Assembly (NCBI GenBank): GCA_947624815.1
Contig: CANQME010000010.1
Coordinates: 1 to 44,692, forward strand
Direction of reading: 5' to 3'
Length of the DNA stretch: 44,692 bases
Source: an uncultured Lachnospiraceae bacterium
GTDB lineage: Bacteria > Bacillota > Clostridia > Lachnospirales > Lachnospiraceae
The translations under genes and the position numbers were made by a program. This document shows, piece by piece, positions 42,939-44,692 of this stretch. The notes below the pieces were generated by a model that had not been told where the DNA came from, made no database searches, and worked only from the letters and a program-made list of their open reading frames with translations. Numbering within the stretch: position 1 is the first letter of the stretch; every line of letters begins with the position of its first letter.

Positions 42939-44288
42939 TTATGTTTCTACGTAAACAATGTTTTCATTGGGGTCAAAATTGGGGTCAGTTGGGGTCAGGG
43001 TCTCATCCGTGTTCTTGTCCGCATCGGAGCCTTTTTTCAGCTCTTCGTCCAGAGCTTTAAACTCCTTTGTTTTGAGATCTTTCGTCGCGTCGGTGTAGAT
43101 ATTTAAGGTAGTGCTGATATCTGTGTGTCCCATAACGTCCTGTATCACTTTGATATTAACTCCCTTTTCACACATCCTCGTCGCGAACGTATGCCTCAGC
43201 GTGTGGCAGCTGAAATTCGGCAGCATGACCAATTCCTTGAGTCCGCGCTTCTTTCTCTTGACGTTCTCTTCGACAGCCTCCATATTATAATCGCGGACAA
43301 TTCGCCGGATTGCTTTGTTCAGCGTCCCTTGGTGTTGGGTATTGCCAAATCGGTTCACGAATATGAAATCCGTATAGCCGTCAATGGTCACTTGACATTT
43401 GATCTCAGCTTCCCGCTGGTACTGCTTTTCCATCAGGAACGCCTGCTTCACGGATTCCAGCATCGGAATCTTACGCTTACTAGCCGGCGTCTTTGTGCTG
43501 TTGATAGCGAAGTAACAACCTTTCTTTTCGCCGGGCTTTACGATCCGGTGTGCATAATAAACAAGTGTATGGTTTACGTCGATCACACCGTTTACAAGAT
43601 CGATATCCTGCCAGCGAAGCCCAGTAACCTCTCCCACGCGGAGACCCGTATAGACCATAACAGCAAATATCGGGTACCAATGCCGGTACATGGGGTTCTT
43701 CTGAATGTACTCCAGGAAGGCTGTTTCCTGCTCTTGAGTCAGCGCGCGTCTCTTTTCGTTTGTAGCCTCCCAGGCTTTTTTCAGTTCCCGGAGTGCGTCG
43801 TCCGATGGATTGGCGCGGATATAATTATCCTCCACGGCCAGTCTGAACAGCTGGTGGATAACGGTATGGATGCTGTCTATCGTGGAAGTTGACAGCTCCC
43901 GCTCCTCCGCCAGTGTGTTGTAAAACCGTTTAACATCAGATTTTTTAATGGACGCAATCCTTTTCTTACCGAACGAATCAAGGACGAACGTATCATACAT
44001 ATAGCAGTAATTCTGATAGGTAGTATTTTTAAGTCCTCTTTTTATGTCTTTCCACGTCTTATAAATCTGATTTAATGTAACACTCTGCGCCTCAGCCTTG
44101 ATGTCGTCAGCGATATCCTTTGCAACTTTGGATTTCTTTTTGCGGAGTGCCACCAGGGTCTTAGCATATATTTCATGCCGCTTTCCTGTCGCGTCTGTCC
44201 ATCTGAAAGAATAGCGGTCATCGCTCTCGCGGTATTTTTCTCCGACTTGTAAAACTACACGATTTTTATCCTGGCGTTTCTTAGCCAT
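42939..44288 (-). CDS. int: Tyrosine recombinase, Tn916-like integrase
   Basis: A 449-residue site-specific integrase. The N-terminal arm-binding domain (about 1-60) resembles Tn916 Int (VGEKYRESDDRYSFRWTDATGK). A SAM-like core-binding domain (70-165) follows, then the catalytic domain with Arg217 (TGLRVGE), Lys266, His362 and Arg365 (HTLRHTF), His388 (VMGHTD) and the nucleophile Tyr398 (NIYTD). The C-terminal tail LTPTDPNFDPN is encoded by repeated TGACCCCAA units. The ribosome binding site GGAGGA lies 8 bases before the ATG and can pair with TCCTCC just upstream. A TATAAT on the minus strand at 44332-44337 may be its -10. It excises and integrates an element that extends to the right. Confidence 0.93.
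   Translation of the reverse strand: MAKKRQDKNRVVLQVGEKYRESDDRYSFRWTDATGKRHEIYAKTLVALRKKKSKVAKDIADDIKAEAQSVTLNQIYKTWKDIKRGLKNTTYQNYCYMYDTFVLDSFGKKRIASIKKSDVKRFYNTLAEERELSTSTIDSIHTVIHQLFRLAVEDNYIRANPSDDALRELKKAWEATNEKRRALTQEQETAFLEYIQKNPMYRHWYPIFAVMVYTGLRVGEVTGLRWQDIDLVNGVIDVNHTLVYYAHRIVKPGEKKGCYFAINSTKTPASKRKIPMLESVKQAFLMEKQYQREAEIKCQVTIDGYTDFIFVNRFGNTQHQGTLNKAIRRIVRDYNMEAVEENVKRKKRGLKELVMLPNFSCHTLRHTFATRMCEKGVNIKVIQDVMGHTDISTTLNIYTDATKDLKTKEFKALDEELKKGSDADKNTDETLTPTDPNFDPNENIVYVET
42967..42997. repeat. Three TTGGGGTCA direct repeats at the integrase 3' end
   Basis: Copies at 42967-42975, 42979-42987 and 42989-42997 lie inside the last codons of int, followed by GGGTC. They encode the Pro/Asp/Asn tail of the protein, yet the DNA identity suggests a site-level role. 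Confidence 0.6.
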
Positions 44289-44296
44289 TGTTAGTC

Positions 44297-44317
44297 TCCT
44301 CCCTTTTTTGAGGAGGA
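44297..44317 (-). promoter_or_regulatory. Hairpin covering the integrase ribosome binding site
   Basis: On the minus strand TCCTCC (44312-44317) can pair with GGAGGA (44297-44302), the int Shine-Dalgarno, across a 9-base A-rich loop. This may hold integrase translation low. Direct CGACGCC repeats (44320-44326 and 44347-44353) flank the A+T-rich segment just upstream. Confidence 0.5.
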
Positions 44318-44379
44318 AACGACGCCACTACATTATAATTACATAGCGACGCCGCTTCCCCAAGTTTTTTTACCTCAGA

Positions 44380-44583
44380 TCAGATCGAATAAGCGTTATC
44401 GAGGTATTCGTCCAGCTTACGTCTTTTCAACAGCCTCTTGCCGCCTACCCACAACACGAATTCGCAGTCTTCTTCATTCGAAATCCGGCGCAGGGTGTTG
44501 ATCCCGACCCCGCTGTACTCTGCCGCTTCCGCTAAAGTGAGATTGCTCTTTTCCCATAACGGGATGCAGTTGTCTCTCTTCAT
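44380..44583 (-). CDS. xis: Excisionase, Tn916 Xis-like
   Basis: A 67-residue winged-helix DNA-binding protein of the Tn916 Xis type. The opening IPLWEKSNLTLAEAAEYSGVG, the middle LRRIS and the closing VGGKRLLKRRKLDEYLD fit that family. It assists integrase in excision of the element. The start at 44583 is preferred because AGGAGG lies 9 bases upstream; an ATG three codons earlier abuts it. It lies 91 bases before int on the same strand. Confidence 0.88.
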   Translation of the reverse strand: MKRDNCIPLWEKSNLTLAEAAEYSGVGINTLRRISNEEDCEFVLWVGGKRLLKRRKLDEYLDNAYSI

Positions 44584-44619
44584 GGCAGACATCCTCCTTT
44601 CCCTGTTTTGGAAAGTAGA

Positions 44620-44673
44620 CGTTTGCGAAACGCCAGAAGCCGCATAAATACGGCATCTATTTTGTTACAAAAT
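44620..44673. promoter_or_regulatory. Palindromes upstream of xis
   Basis: CGTTT-GCG-AAACG (44620-44632) and ATTTTG-TTA-CAAAAT (44659-44673) lie in the 100 bases before xis, with a weaker GCCG/CGGC pair between them. They look like operator sites. No clear promoter is visible before the window ends. Confidence 0.45.
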
Positions 44674-44692
44674 AAAACAACTCCTCACTGAT

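Overview
The window looks like chromosomal DNA of a fairly G+C-rich Gram-positive anaerobe of the class Clostridia, most likely Lachnospiraceae or a close relative. The support is indirect: a Phe T-box ahead of pheS-pheT, a pyrophosphate-type phosphofructokinase, strong AGGAGG ribosome binding sites, consensus sigma-A-type promoters, sortase-anchored and lipoprotein surface proteins, and a Tn916-like integrase/excisionase pair at the right edge. No rRNA, tRNA or CRISPR array was seen. The species cannot be fixed from this sequence alone.

Layout. 1-157: left edge with a minus-strand promoter and a GTCC-rich palindrome. 158-5471 (minus): T-box leader, pheS, pheT and enolase. The enolase ribosome binding site lies inside a large hairpin directly after pheT. 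5531-6221 (minus): an A+T-richer HepT/MntA (HEPN/MNT) toxin-antitoxin pair. 6270-7660 (minus): a lipoprotein with an LprI-like C-terminus. 7718-14760 (minus): a run of two MFS carriers, an HD-domain phosphohydrolase and an asymmetric heterodimeric ABC exporter, closed by a strong terminator. 14813-17193 (plus): a YihY membrane protein and a PPi-type phosphofructokinase.

17232-26707 (minus): a Nudix hydrolase, then a cell-division and genome-maintenance block read as ruvA, ruvB, aldo/keto reductase, zapA, U32 protein, FtsW/RodA and class B PBP. 26724-29569 (minus): a thioester-domain, sortase-anchored surface protein. 29641-32162 (plus): GH27 alpha-galactosidase, a 63-residue four-cysteine protein and a YprB-type exonuclease. 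32179-34615 (minus): a four-SH3b NlpC/P60 endopeptidase and a cytidylate-kinase-like protein. 34649-35775 (plus): asnA. 35818-39725 (minus): malE-malF-malG type sugar importer genes without an ATPase. 39799-41284 (plus): aminopeptidase C. 41301-42754 (minus): a predicted two-TM, TrkA-N/RCK, RyR-domain channel. 42770-44692: the integrase end of an integrative element that continues beyond the window.

How the genes fit together. Much of the window is housekeeping: aminoacylation, glycolysis, Holliday junction processing, division and wall synthesis. Carbohydrate scavenging (GH27, MalEFG) and envelope functions are interspersed. The parts that most deserve a second look are the RyR-domain channel next to the mobile element, the short repeats at the integrase end, the thioester adhesin, the HepT/MntA module placed just before the T-box operon, the enolase hairpin, and several palindromes that overlap or adjoin promoters.
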